A stretch of DNA of 64,000 nt from an uncultured Lachnospiraceae bacterium (GCA_900544445.1 UQVK01000004.1:1-64000); one strand, 5' to 3'. Numbered from the stretch's first letter, positions 33,615 through 43,495 are shown. Notes: a model not told the origin generated them from the letters alone. Program-made: numbers and translations.

Positions 33615-34169
33615 ATGTCTTTATACCATGAAATTCAAAAGTATACCCCCGTCAATCAGCAGGAAGAACAGGATCAGAAGCTGTTCCTGAAATATATGGA
33701 GAACTGCTCCGATTACCTTGACCGGGAAAACCAGATTGCGCACTTTACCGCCTCCATATGGACAATCAACCCCGAACGCACCAAAACCCTGATGGTTTAT
33801 CATAATATCTATGACTCCTGGTCATGGATCGGCGGACATGCGGACGGAATGGAAGATCTGCGCTCCGTCGCAATGCGGGAGCTGCAGGAGGAAACGGGCG
33901 TAAGAGACGCCGCTCTTCTTGGCGGTGATATTTTCAGCCTGGAGTCTCTGACGGTGAACGGACATGTCAGAAGGGGCCTCTATGTGCCGAGCCACCTGCA
34001 TCTGAACGTAACTTATCTGGCAGAAGCCAGGGAGCAGGAAGCCCTCATCGTAAATGCGGATGAAAATCAGGCGGTAAAATGGTGGTCCTTCGAGGACGCT
34101 CTTCGCGTTCCGAACGAGCCCTGGATGATCACGCATGTCTACAAAAAGCTGGTCGAAAAGTGCAAATGA
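33615..34169 (+). CDS. Nudix hydrolase
   Basis: The 184-residue protein has a full Nudix box, GGHADGMEDLRSVAMRELQ followed by EETG (about residues 73-96), with the expected metal-binding glutamates. The family cleaves nucleoside diphosphates linked to another moiety; the substrate is not readable. The aromatic-rich FTASIWTINPERTKTLM strand before the box is typical of small housekeeping Nudix proteins. The start at 33615 has AGGAGG nine bases upstream. Confidence 0.9.
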   Translation: MSLYHEIQKYTPVNQQEEQDQKLFLKYMENCSDYLDRENQIAHFTASIWTINPERTKTLMVYHNIYDSWSWIGGHADGMEDLRSVAMRELQEETGVRDAALLGGDIFSLESLTVNGHVRRGLYVPSHLHLNVTYLAEAREQEALIVNADENQAVKWWSFEDALRVPNEPWMITHVYKKLVEKCK

Positions 34170-34250
34170 CTGGCTCTGCCCCTTTTTCCGTGGTATAATG
34201 ATACAGCCAAACTACGGCTTGTGAAGAAAATGCCGCCCTGGAGGAATAAC

Positions 34251-36629
34251 GTGAATAAGAAAGTATTAAAAACGCTTGAATATCATAAAATCATCGACCG
34301 GCTGGCGGAGCATGCCACCTCCGATCCCGGCCGCAGGCTCTGCAGGGAGCTCGTTCCCATGACAGAGCTTTCCGACATCGAGAGCGCCCAGCAGGAAACC
34401 GCGGACGCCCTGACCCGTCTGTTCAAAAAGGGGAGCATTTCCTTCGGGAGCACAAGGGAGCTTGGCATGAGCTTAAAATCCCTGGAAATCGGAAGCACCC
34501 TCTCCATCCCGGAGCTTCTGCACATCGCCTCCCTGCTGGAGAACACCGCGCGGGTGAAAAATTATGGAAGAAAGGACCGGGAGGACATTCCGGACGATTC
34601 CCTGACGCCGCTGTTTTCCGCGCTGGAGCCGCTGACGCAGCTCTCCCATGAGATTTACCGGTGTATCCTTTCCGAGGAAGAGATCAGCGACGATGCCAGT
34701 CCGGGCCTGAAGCACGTGCGGCGCAGCATGGCTGTGACCACGGAGCGGATTCACTCCCAGCTGAACAGCATGGTGAACGGCTCCCTGCATTCCTATCTGC
34801 AGGACGCCCTGATTACCACCAGGAACGGGCGTTACTGCCTGCCCGTCAAGGCGGAATACCGCAGCCAGGTGCCGGGCATGATCCACGATCAGTCCTCCAC
34901 GGGAAGCACCATTTTCATTGAGCCCGCTGCCGTGGTCAACCTGAATAACCAGATGCGGGAACTGGAACTGAAGGAAAAGGAAGAAATCGAAAAGGTTCTC
35001 GCCTCCCTCAGCGCTCTCGCCGGAGAGCATACGGTGGAAATCGCGGAGAACCAGCACGTGATGACCCGCCTGGATTTCATTTTTGCGAAGGCCTCTCTGG
35101 CCCTGGAACAGAATGCCACCAAGCCCCTGTTCAATGAGGATCACATCATCAACATCCGGGGCGCGAGACATCCCCTTCTGGACAAAAAGAAGACCGTTCC
35201 CATCGACATCCGTCTGGGAAAGGATTACGATCTGCTCATCATCACCGGTCCCAACACGGGCGGAAAGACGGTTTCCTTAAAAACCACGGGACTGTTCTGC
35301 CTGATGGGGCAGGCGGGGCTTCATATTCCCGCACAGGACCGTTCGGAGCTTTCCATTTTCCGGGAGGTCTATGCGGACATCGGGGACGAGCAGAGCATCG
35401 AGCAGAGCCTGAGTACCTTCTCTTCCCACATGACCAGTATCGTTTCCATCCTGAAGGATGCGGACGCGGATTCCCTCTGCCTCTTCGACGAGCTGGGCGC
35501 AGGAACGGATCCCACGGAGGGTGCGGCGCTGGCCATCGCCATCCTGAACCATCTGCACGACCGGGGCATCCGCACCATGGCGACCACCCATTACAGCGAG
35601 CTGAAGGTCTACGCCCTCTCTACCTCCTTTGTGGAGAACGCCTGCTGTGAGTTTGACGTGGAATCCCTGCGGCCCACCTACCGGCTGCTCATCGGCATTC
35701 CGGGAAAGAGCAACGCCTTCGCCATCTCCAAAAGGCTGGGCCTTTCCGACGAGATCATCGAGGCGGCCCGCTCCCAGATCAGCGCGGAGGATAAGAGCTT
35801 TGAGGATCTGCTCACTGATCTGGAACAGAGCCGCGTGACCATTGAAAAAGAACAGCAGGAAATCGCTTCCTACAAACAGGAAATCGAGACCCTGAAAAAG
35901 AGACTGGAGCAGAAGCAGGAGCGCATCGACCAGTCAAGGGACAAAATCCTCCGCGAGGCCAACGAGAAGGCCCGCGAGATCCTGCAGGAAGCAAAGGATA
36001 CGGCGGACGAGACCATCCGCATCTTCCAGAAGGCAGGCCCCGGCGCTTCCATGAAGGATCTGGAGAAGCAGCGGGAGAAGGTGCGCAACAAAATCTCAGA
36101 GAAAAACAGCAAATTATCGGTGAAAAAGGAAAACCCTGCGGCCTCCGGGCTGAAGCCCTCCCAGATCAGGCTGGGAGAATCCGTCCGCATCGTTTCCATG
36201 GGGCTGAAGGGAACCGTCAGCTCTCTGCCGGATCACAAGGGAAATCTGTTCGTCCAGTGCGGCATCATCCGCACCCAGACCAATATCAAAGACCTGGTTC
36301 TGGTACAGGAAAAGGACAGCTACACCTCCGGCGGCGCGAAGCGGACCGGCTCCGGCAAGATCCGGATGTCCAAGTCCCTCTCCATCTCTCCTGAGATCAA
36401 TCTTCTGGGAAAAACGGTGGACGAGGCCCTCACCGAGCTGGACAAATATCTGGATGACGCCTATCTGGCCCATCTGAGCACCGTGCGCGTGGTGCACGGC
36501 AAAGGAACCGGCGCTTTGAGAAACGCGGTGCAGAGCCATCTGCGCAAGGTAAAATACGTGAAGTCCTACCGCCTGGGCGAATACGGCGAAGGCGACGCGG
36601 GCGTCACCATTGTGGAATTCAAGTCCTGA
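34251..36629 (+). CDS. mutS2: MutS2 ATPase/endonuclease with Smr domain
   Basis: The 792-residue protein has the MutS core (clamp and lever helices), Walker A GPNTGGKT, Walker B CLFDELGAGTDP, a long coiled coil (about residues 510-620), and a C-terminal Smr nuclease domain (INLLGKTVDEAL, then VRVVHGKGTGALR, about 715-792). MutS2 restrains recombination and, in some Firmicutes, rescues collided ribosomes. The start is a GTG at 34251 with GGAGG upstream. A second MutS2-like gene without Smr lies at 48447-50294. Confidence 0.95.
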   Translation: MNKKVLKTLEYHKIIDRLAEHATSDPGRRLCRELVPMTELSDIESAQQETADALTRLFKKGSISFGSTRELGMSLKSLEIGSTLSIPELLHIASLLENTARVKNYGRKDREDIPDDSLTPLFSALEPLTQLSHEIYRCILSEEEISDDASPGLKHVRRSMAVTTERIHSQLNSMVNGSLHSYLQDALITTRNGRYCLPVKAEYRSQVPGMIHDQSSTGSTIFIEPAAVVNLNNQMRELELKEKEEIEKVLASLSALAGEHTVEIAENQHVMTRLDFIFAKASLALEQNATKPLFNEDHIINIRGARHPLLDKKKTVPIDIRLGKDYDLLIITGPNTGGKTVSLKTTGLFCLMGQAGLHIPAQDRSELSIFREVYADIGDEQSIEQSLSTFSSHMTSIVSILKDADADSLCLFDELGAGTDPTEGAALAIAILNHLHDRGIRTMATTHYSELKVYALSTSFVENACCEFDVESLRPTYRLLIGIPGKSNAFAISKRLGLSDEIIEAARSQISAEDKSFEDLLTDLEQSRVTIEKEQQEIASYKQEIETLKKRLEQKQERIDQSRDKILREANEKAREILQEAKDTADETIRIFQKAGPGASMKDLEKQREKVRNKISEKNSKLSVKKENPAASGLKPSQIRLGESVRIVSMGLKGTVSSLPDHKGNLFVQCGIIRTQTNIKDLVLVQEKDSYTSGGAKRTGSGKIRMSKSLSISPEINLLGKTVDEALTELDKYLDDAYLAHLSTVRVVHGKGTGALRNAVQSHLRKVKYVKSYRLGEYGEGDAGVTIVEFKS

Positions 36630-36708
36630 CCGGTTCCTTCCGGGATCCGGAGCCAGGGAGATGGCCAAAACATTTGCCGTTTCCCGTAAAAATCAAGAAA
36701 GGAATATT

Positions 36709-37410
36709 ATGGTAAATAAACAGAAAATTTTGATTGTAGATGACGACAGCAACATTGCGGAGCTGATTTCCCTGTATCTGACCAAGGAATGCTTCGACAC
36801 CATGATCGTTGGAGACGGAGAATCCGCTCTCAAGATGGTGGACAGCTTTTCTCCGAACCTGATTCTGCTGGATCTGATGCTTCCTGGCATCGATGGCTAT
36901 CAGGTCTGCCGGGAGGTGCGCAGCCATTCCAACATCCCCATCATCATGCTCTCCGCCAAAGGTGAGATTTTCGACAAGGTGCTGGGGCTGGAGCTGGGCG
37001 CGGACGACTACATGGAAAAGCCCTTTGATTCCAAGGAACTTGTGGCACGGGTGAAGGCGGTTCTTCGCCGCTACAAGGCCGCCCCCGCCGCAAAGGAGCA
37101 GCCGGCCATCAAGTGCGTGGAATATCCCGATCTGATCGTCAACCAGACCAACTACTCCGTGATCTACAATGGAAAGACCATCGATATGCCCCCCAAGGAG
37201 CTGGAGCTTCTCTATTTTCTCGCCTCCTCTCCGAACCACGTATTCACCAGGGAGCAGCTTCTGGATCAGATCTGGGGGTATGAATACATCGGCGATACCC
37301 GCACCGTAGACGTACATATCAAGCGTCTCCGGGAGAAAATCAAGGATCATGAGTCCTGGAGAATTGCCACGATCTGGGGCATCGGCTACAAATTTGAGGT
37401 GAGACAATGA
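36709..37410 (+). CDS. OmpR-family response regulator
   Basis: The 233-residue protein has a receiver domain (DDD near residues 10-12, phospho-Asp in LILLDLMLPG, Lys in EKPF) and a winged-helix output domain ending IWGIGYKFEVRQ. The start at 36709 has AAAGGAA upstream. It overlaps the kinase gene by four bases (ATGA). The gene follows mutS2 by about 80 bases and may share its transcript. Confidence 0.94.
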   Translation: MVNKQKILIVDDDSNIAELISLYLTKECFDTMIVGDGESALKMVDSFSPNLILLDLMLPGIDGYQVCREVRSHSNIPIIMLSAKGEIFDKVLGLELGADDYMEKPFDSKELVARVKAVLRRYKAAPAAKEQPAIKCVEYPDLIVNQTNYSVIYNGKTIDMPPKELELLYFLASSPNHVFTREQLLDQIWGYEYIGDTRTVDVHIKRLREKIKDHESWRIATIWGIGYKFEVRQ

Positions 37411-38828
37411 GGAAAACCCTCTACCTGAAATTCCTGCTCGCCTATCTGATTTTCGGCTTCTTCGGCTTCATCGTGGTTGCCACCTTTGGCTCCAGCATGA
37501 CGCAGGAACATATGAAACGGGAAAAGGCAGACTCTCTGTATAAGGAGGCTACGCTGATTGCGAACACCTACGCTGCCGACCTGTACAGCAACGAGGTTGA
37601 TCTGGAGACGGTGAATACGCAGATGGATTCCCTGTCTCTTTATCTGGACGCAGTCATCTGGATTATTAACCCGTCGGGCCGCATGATTCTGGACACAGAT
37701 TCCCCGATTGATGTGGGTACTCCGCGTATTGTTGAGAATTTCAACGCAACGGATTTTGCCGGCTCCTACTATACGGTGGGGAATTTTTATGAAAGCTTTG
37801 ACGAGGATATGCTCAGCGTATTCGCCCCCATCACCTCCAATTTCAAGGTGAGCGGTTATGTGGTCATCCATACCTCCATGGAAGACCTGAGGGTGACCAG
37901 CGAGGGGATCCTGAGCATTACCTACATCATTCTCGTCATCCTGTTTCTGCTCTCCCTGATCATCCTGATTTTCTTCACGGAAATGGTCTATCTGCCCCTC
38001 CGGAAAATCACGGAGGCCACGGAGCAGTACGCCGCCGGAAACATGCATTACGAGATTCAGGTAGACAGTGAAGATGAAATGGGGTATCTGGCCGCCACCC
38101 TTTCCTACATGGCGAATGAAATCGCCCGCAGCGAGGACAACCAGAAAAAATTCATCGCCAACGTCTCCCACGATTTCCGCTCCCCTCTGACCTCCATCCA
38201 CGGCTATCTGGAGGCCATGCTGGACGGAACGATTCCGCCGGAGATGTATGAAAAATATCTGCATATCGTCCTGAACGAAACCGACCGGCTGACCAAGCTG
38301 ACCAACAGCCTTCTTACCCTGAATAACCTGAATACCAGAGGAATGGTTCTGGAAAAAACGGATTTTGATCTGAATACGGTAATCCGGGACACGGCCGCTA
38401 CCTTTGAGGGAACCTGCCAGCAGAAGCGGATCGCCATCGAACTGGTGCTCACGGGCGATGAGCTGTATGTCAACGCGGATATGGGAAAGATCCAGCAGGT
38501 GCTCTACAACCTCCTGGACAATGCCATCAAATTTTCCCACAACGATTCCGTCATCAAGATCGAGACCACGGAAAAAAACACAAAGGTATTCGTTTCCGTC
38601 AAGGACAGCGGCATCGGAATCCCCAAGGACAGCCTGAAGCTGATCTGGGACCGTTTCTACAAAACCGATCTGTCCCGCGGCAAGGATAAAAAAGGGACCG
38701 GCCTGGGCCTTTCCATCACCAAGGAGATCATCCAGGCGCACAACGAAAACATCAATGTCATCAGCACGGAAGGAGAGGGCACGGAATTCATTTTCAGCCT
38801 GCCCCTTTCCGACGAGGACGACGACTGA
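37407..38828 (+). CDS. Sensor histidine kinase
   Basis: The 473-residue kinase has two membrane helices (about residues 8-28 and 170-192) around an extracellular sensor of about 140 residues, a HAMP linker (LPLRKITEATEQYAAG), a phosphoacceptor helix with FIANVSHDFRSPLTSI, and an ATPase domain (YNLLDNAIKFS, DSGIGIP, GTGLGLSI). It is a full-length VicK/ResE-style kinase paired with the regulator it overlaps. The signal is unknown. Confidence 0.94.
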   Translation: MRKTLYLKFLLAYLIFGFFGFIVVATFGSSMTQEHMKREKADSLYKEATLIANTYAADLYSNEVDLETVNTQMDSLSLYLDAVIWIINPSGRMILDTDSPIDVGTPRIVENFNATDFAGSYYTVGNFYESFDEDMLSVFAPITSNFKVSGYVVIHTSMEDLRVTSEGILSITYIILVILFLLSLIILIFFTEMVYLPLRKITEATEQYAAGNMHYEIQVDSEDEMGYLAATLSYMANEIARSEDNQKKFIANVSHDFRSPLTSIHGYLEAMLDGTIPPEMYEKYLHIVLNETDRLTKLTNSLLTLNNLNTRGMVLEKTDFDLNTVIRDTAATFEGTCQQKRIAIELVLTGDELYVNADMGKIQQVLYNLLDNAIKFSHNDSVIKIETTEKNTKVFVSVKDSGIGIPKDSLKLIWDRFYKTDLSRGKDKKGTGLGLSITKEIIQAHNENINVISTEGEGTEFIFSLPLSDEDDD

Positions 38829-38871
38829 AAAACGGGCCGCGCACATCTCTTTTTCGATGTGTACGGCCCGT
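38828..38871. terminator. Bidirectional terminator
   Basis: ACGGGCCG (38832-38839) and CGGCCCGT (38864-38871) with an inner ACATC/GATGT stem end both the kinase gene and the convergent minus-strand gene; an A-run on one side gives Ts on the minus strand. Confidence 0.75.
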
Positions 38872-38906
38872 TCTGGTGCCCTTTTCAACGGCTGCTTCTG
38901 CCGCAT

Positions 38907-40433
38907 TTATTTCTGTGTCCGCTCCCGGTACTGCTGCATGCTGTATCCCTTCAGAGAGGCGGAAGGGTATTCTGCCATCACCCGTGTCATCATTTCTCTC
39001 ACCCGTTTTGTCAGCCTCATGTTGTTTTCACCGAGAACCTCTTTCACTCCATTTTCAATCTTCTCAAATGAAAAGCCCAGAGCCGCTCCGGCCTTCAACA
39101 GGTTTTCCAGCCTGTAACAGTCCGGCACTTCCATCTGCTTTTCCACGATCAGATAATCCAGCAGCTCAGGCATGGAGGGAGGCATAATATCTTCCCGCCG
39201 GCATTCCTCCAGCTCCTCTCTGGTCTTCGGGCAATAATCAGGAACCCGGAAAACTTCCCTCTGGCTGAGAATACGCTGCACATCGTCGGGATCCTCCAGA
39301 CAGGAAAGATATTCCACACCTCCATCCTCAGGCTGCAGTTCCATCAGCTTATATCCGAACTTCATTGGAAGAAACATTTCCTCAAACTCCTGTCTGCTGC
39401 AATCCTCCGGGTAAAGAGCGAGGAACATCTCATACAGCCTGTCCGCCTCCATGACCTGATAAAACTGAAGAATGGACAGAAACAGCCGTTCCCTCTCCGC
39501 TTTCTTCTCCAGCCGTTTCCCGTTTTCTCCTTCCATGAGACGGGAAGCGAATTCCACCGCCTCCTGCGTCATGTACAGGATTCCTCCTTCCTTTTCCTCC
39601 AGCAGCACCAGTCCCAGAATATTCATCATTCCCAGATCATCCCGCGCCACAATACATTCTCTCAGGCTGATCCGTCTGTCTCTGCTCATTTTTTCCAGCA
39701 GACAGATCCCCTCCGCGCACAGGAGCTTCTCCAGAAGCTCCGGCCGCTGCTTCAGTACCTTCACAATCGCAGCCGCTGCCTGTTTTGCGGAACCCCCTTC
39801 CTTCTTCTGCTTTCCGGCTTTCCGTTCTGTTCCGCTCTCCAGGATCTCCATGATCACACAAAGCTCCTCCGGTTCATGTCCGGCCAGAAGCGTCTCCATT
39901 CCTTCGCTTTCATCCAGCACATCCACCTCTATCCGATCTTCCATAGCAAGGCGGAAGTCCTCCTCATCAAAGTCTTCTCCGCCAGAACCATCCTCATCTT
40001 CAAAGGAAAGCCAGTCCTCCTCCCAGTCTTCCTCCTCCCAGTCCGGATATTGCACCAGCCCGCCCTTTCCCTCCAGAATCTGCGCCTTCTTATTTCCTCT
40101 GCCTTCTTCGACGGCCTCCACCGTCACATCAAACCTCCATTCGTCCCCGAAGTCATACAGATACAGCCACCGGTCTCCCTTTTTCAGATCCAGCTTTTCC
40201 AGCACAGCTTCCGCTGCGCTTCTCATCTCCTCATCAAAGGGGGAATAGTAGCCGTTCCTGTCATAAGCCTTTCTGTCCGGACTGAACATATACAGATGAT
40301 CCGCTGTAAAATCGTAGGAATCGAGAATCGCCATATGAAGATCGTCCAGCGTCCGTCCTCCTCCGATCCGAATCACCCGGTAGTTGTTCCTTCTGCCCTG
40401 GGGCTTTACTCTGAATACATATTCCTTCGCCAT
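38907..40433 (-). CDS. Plasmid pRiA4b ORF-3-like protein
   Basis: The 508-residue acidic protein has the N-terminal pRiA4b ORF-3 domain (about residues 1-150: YVFRVKPQGRRNNYRVI, TLDDLHMAILDSYDF, GDRWLYLYDFGDEWRFDV). A very acidic linker (DWEEEDWEEDWLSFEDEDG) and a helical region of unknown role follow. The domain is widespread in bacteria, and its function is not established. No mobile element surrounds it, so the plasmid name is only historical. Confidence 0.8.
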   Translation of the reverse strand: MAKEYVFRVKPQGRRNNYRVIRIGGGRTLDDLHMAILDSYDFTADHLYMFSPDRKAYDRNGYYSPFDEEMRSAAEAVLEKLDLKKGDRWLYLYDFGDEWRFDVTVEAVEEGRGNKKAQILEGKGGLVQYPDWEEEDWEEDWLSFEDEDGSGGEDFDEEDFRLAMEDRIEVDVLDESEGMETLLAGHEPEELCVIMEILESGTERKAGKQKKEGGSAKQAAAAIVKVLKQRPELLEKLLCAEGICLLEKMSRDRRISLRECIVARDDLGMMNILGLVLLEEKEGGILYMTQEAVEFASRLMEGENGKRLEKKAERERLFLSILQFYQVMEADRLYEMFLALYPEDCSRQEFEEMFLPMKFGYKLMELQPEDGGVEYLSCLEDPDDVQRILSQREVFRVPDYCPKTREELEECRREDIMPPSMPELLDYLIVEKQMEVPDCYRLENLLKAGAALGFSFEKIENGVKEVLGENNMRLTKRVREMMTRVMAEYPSASLKGYSMQQYRERTQK

Positions 40434-40578
40434 TTGTTTTCTGTCCCTCCCTTTTTTCTTTTGTATCAGAAATCTGTCTCCATTATTTCATAAACAGGCA
40501 AAAAGGTAAAGGATAAAAACGAAATCTCGCGTTACAGTCCGCCGGCAGGCTGACAAAAAAATAACCGTTCCGCGCCGC

Positions 40579-41598
40579 TCACAGCCCCGTTCCATCCCAC
40601 AGCGGTACGAAGCTTTCCTCTGCCGTTCCTCCCTCCTGGATAAAACCGTTCTCTATACCGATCCGTATGGCAAAATCTACCAGCCGTTCATAGGATTTTC
40701 TGCTTACCCGACGGTTCAGCTCCGGGAAGCTCTCAAAGCTTCTCATCGGCGTATATTGATTCATAATGCTGACGTAAATCCGGTTCCCATAGGTCTCATG
40801 AAGATAGCGCAGAACCTTCCGGGAATCCATACCCAGCCCCGGCAGCATCAGATGCCTGACGATCACGCCGCGCTTCATCAGCACCGTTCCGTCTTCCCTT
40901 TCCTCAAATACGGCTTCCGGCACCTGCCGCACCATCTCCGCAATGGCTGCGGACGCCGTTTCAAAGTAGTCGGGCGCATGGGAATAACGTTCTGCCGGCT
41001 CCGATGACCCGTATTTCAGATCCGGCAGATAGATATCAACCAGTCCATCCAGCAGCTTCAGGGTTTCCACCCTTTCATAGCTTCCCGTATTATATACCAC
41101 GGGAATGCGCAGGCCGTCCCGCTTTGCCAGCCTGAGGGCAGCCGCGATCTGAGGCACGAAATGGGTGGGCGTCACCAGATTGATATTGTTCGCGCCCTTT
41201 CCCTGAAGCCGCAGAAAGATCTCGGAAAGTTGCTCCACACCCACCGGCTGGCCTGCCCCGCCCTCAGCAATCACGCTGTTCTGGCAGAACACGCAGCGCA
41301 GAGGACAGCCGCTGAAAAACACCGCGCCGGAGCCCTCCTTTCCGGAGATGCAGGGCTCCTCCCAAAAGTGCAGCGCCGCCCGCGCCGCATAAATCCGGGA
41401 GGTCTGCCCGCAGTAGCCCGTTCTTCCGGAAAGCCGGTTCACATGACAGGCCCGTGGACAGAGCGCGCAGTCCTGCATTAATTTTTCATAGCCGAATGTG
41501 CGGGCCTCATCCGCCGCCTTCTTCATCTCGGCCACGCGTCCCGTTTCGGCTGTCCGTTCCGATTCTGTTGCCTGTTTCGCTTCCGTCATCCGTTCCAT
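40579..41598 (-). CDS. Radical-SAM protein of the PflX/COG1313 type
   Basis: The protein carries an N-terminal cysteine set (CALCPRACHVNR, CGQ) and the radical-SAM cluster motif CPLRCVFC, which binds the 4Fe-4S cluster and AdoMet. The rest (NINLVTPTHFVPQI, VYNTGSYE, DIYLPDLKYGS) is typical of the PflA-related COG1313 family. Partner enzyme unknown. The start at 41598 has AGGA five bases upstream; an in-frame ATG at 41643 lacks a site, and the first 35 or so residues are low-complexity either way. It lies downstream of the SRP RNA gene. Confidence 0.82.
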   Translation of the reverse strand: MERMTEAKQATESERTAETGRVAEMKKAADEARTFGYEKLMQDCALCPRACHVNRLSGRTGYCGQTSRIYAARAALHFWEEPCISGKEGSGAVFFSGCPLRCVFCQNSVIAEGGAGQPVGVEQLSEIFLRLQGKGANNINLVTPTHFVPQIAAALRLAKRDGLRIPVVYNTGSYERVETLKLLDGLVDIYLPDLKYGSSEPAERYSHAPDYFETASAAIAEMVRQVPEAVFEEREDGTVLMKRGVIVRHLMLPGLGMDSRKVLRYLHETYGNRIYVSIMNQYTPMRSFESFPELNRRVSRKSYERLVDFAIRIGIENGFIQEGGTAEESFVPLWDGTGL

Positions 41599-41700
41599 AC
41601 GCTTCCTGGCTCCTGCTTTCCTGATTTCCACATTTTCGTCCATCGCTTTTTTGAGGAAGCGGTTCCTTTACAGGGAGGCGCCAAACAGCTGCTGTAATGC

Positions 41701-41746
41701 AAAAACTGCGTCAGACTACCTCATTTTTCCGAAATAATCTAACGCA
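41701..41746 (-). terminator. Terminator downstream of the SRP RNA gene
   Basis: On the minus strand TGCGTTAGA (41746-41738) pairs with TCTGACGCA (41715-41707) and is followed by TTTTT (41705-41701). Confidence 0.65.
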
Positions 41747-41791
41747 ATTCTCTCTATCCGCTGAATCGGCATATCCGCTTCCAACCATTTT

Positions 41792-42060
41792 AAAACCGTG
41801 CGTCCTGCTTCGAACCTTATGCCCCTATGCGTTACCTCTACAGTTAACTCCGCCAGGCACCCTCACGGCACACGAAAAATTCTGCTTAGTGCTGCTTTGT
41901 TCCCAACCTGACACGGTTCACAGACATCCGTTGCGCAAGACCCAAACTTCATCGCCACTTATAGAGGGCAGCCATACAAGCGCTGGCCCTCGGCCGGACA
42001 TCACCCCTGCTATAGCGGATTTCAGGTACAGGAGGCCGCTGCTCTCCCGGCTGCACGGTT
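41792..42060 (-). ncRNA. ffs: Signal recognition particle RNA, large bacterial type
   Basis: The minus strand carries the conserved SRP helix-8 core: GTCAGGTTGGGAACAAAGCA, then GCACTAAGCAG, and after the apical loop GGGTGCCTGGC. About 80 bases on lies the Alu-type half with GTTAACTGTAGAGG. The 5' CCGTGC and 3' GCACGG ends pair, fixing the length near 268 bases, as in Firmicutes with the 6S-like large form. It guides Ffh to ribosomes making membrane proteins. A TTGACA-18-TATACT promoter starts it within the end of tadA. Confidence 0.9.
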
Positions 42061-42065
42061 TATTC

Positions 42066-42095
42066 AGTATACCTTTTTTCAGTGGGATTTGTCAA
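42066..42095 (-). promoter_or_regulatory. Promoter of ffs
   Basis: On the minus strand TTGACA (42095-42090), 18 bases, TATACT (42071-42066). The -35 box lies inside the last codons of tadA. Confidence 0.75.
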
Positions 42096-42663
42096 TCCCC
42101 GGACCGGAAATTGCAACTACCGCTTTTCTTTCCCTTCTTTCTTCTTTCACCCGTACCCTGAGCTCCTTAAAAAACTGTTTCAGCATGTCGCTGCATTCCT
42201 GCTCCATGACGCCCCGGATGACATGCACCTGATGGTTGAAGCGGGAATCCTCCAGAATATTCAACAGAGAACCGGCGCATCCGGCTTTGGGATTCATGCA
42301 GCCGATCACGGTTTCCGGGATCCGGGCCTGCACGATCGCCCCGGAACACATCTGACAGGGCTCCAGGGTCACATACAGCACGCATTCCTCCAGCCGCCAG
42401 TCCCCGAGCTTTTTACTGGCCCTGTTGATGGCGGTGATCTCCGCGTGGGACAGGGTATTTTTATCCGTATTCCGGCGGTTATAACCCCGGCCGATCACTT
42501 TTCCGTCGTGCACAATCACGCAGCCGATCGGCACCTCGCCCAGCGCATATGCCTTTTTCGCCTGCTTCATGGCTTCCTTCATAAACCGGATATGACGCTT
42601 CACCTCTTCCGGCGTCAGCCCTTCCTTCCAACCGTTTTCTTCCACGCCTGCTTCCATCTTCAT
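42079..42663 (-). CDS. tadA: tRNA-specific adenosine deaminase
   Basis: The roughly 194-residue zinc deaminase makes inosine at the wobble position of tRNA-Arg. It has the catalytic HAE (SHAEITAINRA) and PCxxC (EPCQMCSGAI) motifs. In Bacillus the order is tadA, SRP RNA, dnaX; the first two are kept here, with a radical-SAM gene in place of dnaX. The start at 42663 has GGAG seven bases upstream; an ATG at 42693 lacks a site. The C-terminal basic tail (KEERRERKAVV) is longer than in E. coli. Confidence 0.92.
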   Translation of the reverse strand: MKMEAGVEENGWKEGLTPEEVKRHIRFMKEAMKQAKKAYALGEVPIGCVIVHDGKVIGRGYNRRNTDKNTLSHAEITAINRASKKLGDWRLEECVLYVTLEPCQMCSGAIVQARIPETVIGCMNPKAGCAGSLLNILEDSRFNHQVHVIRGVMEQECSDMLKQFFKELRVRVKEERRERKAVVAISGPGIDKSH

Positions 42664-42789
42664 CGTCCTTCTCCACGCATCTTGCACATTCATCCAAAAC
42701 TTTTTATAATAACCTGTAACAGTTCAGGAAGACGCACCGTCCTGAACATATCTCCAAACACAGGAAATCATAACAGGAAAAGGTGACAA

Positions 42790-43485
42790 ATGCAAATCTG
42801 TGGTTTTAATAAAACAACTTTACTGGACTATCCCGGCCACGTGGCGGCCACCATTTTTACGGGCTGCTGCAATTTCCGCTGTCCTTTCTGCCAGAACGGA
42901 GACCTTGTCCTCCATCCCGCCCGGCTTCCCCAGCTTGACGAGGAGGAAGTTCTGAAGGTGCTTTCCAAAAGGCGCGGCATCCTCACCGGCGTCTGCGTCA
43001 CCGGCGGAGAACCGACGCTGCAGCCGGATCTGGCCGTTTTTCTCAAAAAAATAAAGGAGCTCGGGCTGCTGGTGAAACTGGATACCAACGGCTATCGCCC
43101 GGAAGTCGTTGAAGATCTTTTCCGTCAGGGGCTTCTGGACTATATTGCCATGGACATCAAATCCTCCCCGGAGCATTATGCGGCTGTGGCCGGATTTCCG
43201 GGACTGCAGATGGACCGGATCCGGGAAAGTGCCGCCTTCATTCAGGGCTGCGGTCTTCCCTATGAATTTCGTACCACGGTGGTGCGGGAGCTTCATCGGG
43301 CGGAGGATTTTCTCTCCATCGGACGCTGGCTGCAGGGCGCAGAGGCCTATTTTCTGCAGTCCTACCAGGAAAGTGAAGGCGTGATCTCCCCTGTTTTCAG
43401 CGCTTATTCCAAAGAAGAGCTGGAGGCCTTCCAAAGCCTTCTGCTTCCTTTCATTCCCAATACCCGTCTCCGCGGCGTGGACTGA
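42790..43485 (+). CDS. Anaerobic ribonucleotide reductase activating protein type radical-SAM enzyme
   Basis: The 231-residue protein starts MQICGFNKTTLLDYPGHVA and carries the radical-SAM motif CNFRCPFC. GVCVTGGEPTLQ, KLDTNGY and MDIKSSPEHY follow the glycyl-radical activase pattern of the NrdG2 type. It would generate the glycyl radical on a class III reductase or a related enzyme, but no such enzyme is adjacent. AAAGGTGA precedes the ATG. It is divergent from tadA. Confidence 0.85.
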   Translation: MQICGFNKTTLLDYPGHVAATIFTGCCNFRCPFCQNGDLVLHPARLPQLDEEEVLKVLSKRRGILTGVCVTGGEPTLQPDLAVFLKKIKELGLLVKLDTNGYRPEVVEDLFRQGLLDYIAMDIKSSPEHYAAVAGFPGLQMDRIRESAAFIQGCGLPYEFRTTVVRELHRAEDFLSIGRWLQGAEAYFLQSYQESEGVISPVFSAYSKEELEAFQSLLLPFIPNTRLRGVD

Positions 43486-43495
43486 ACGGTTTCCC

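Noticed and set aside
37386..38906. 506-codon minus-strand frame antisense to the histidine kinase
   Set aside because: Shadow frame; the kinase on the plus strand is complete and coupled to its regulator.
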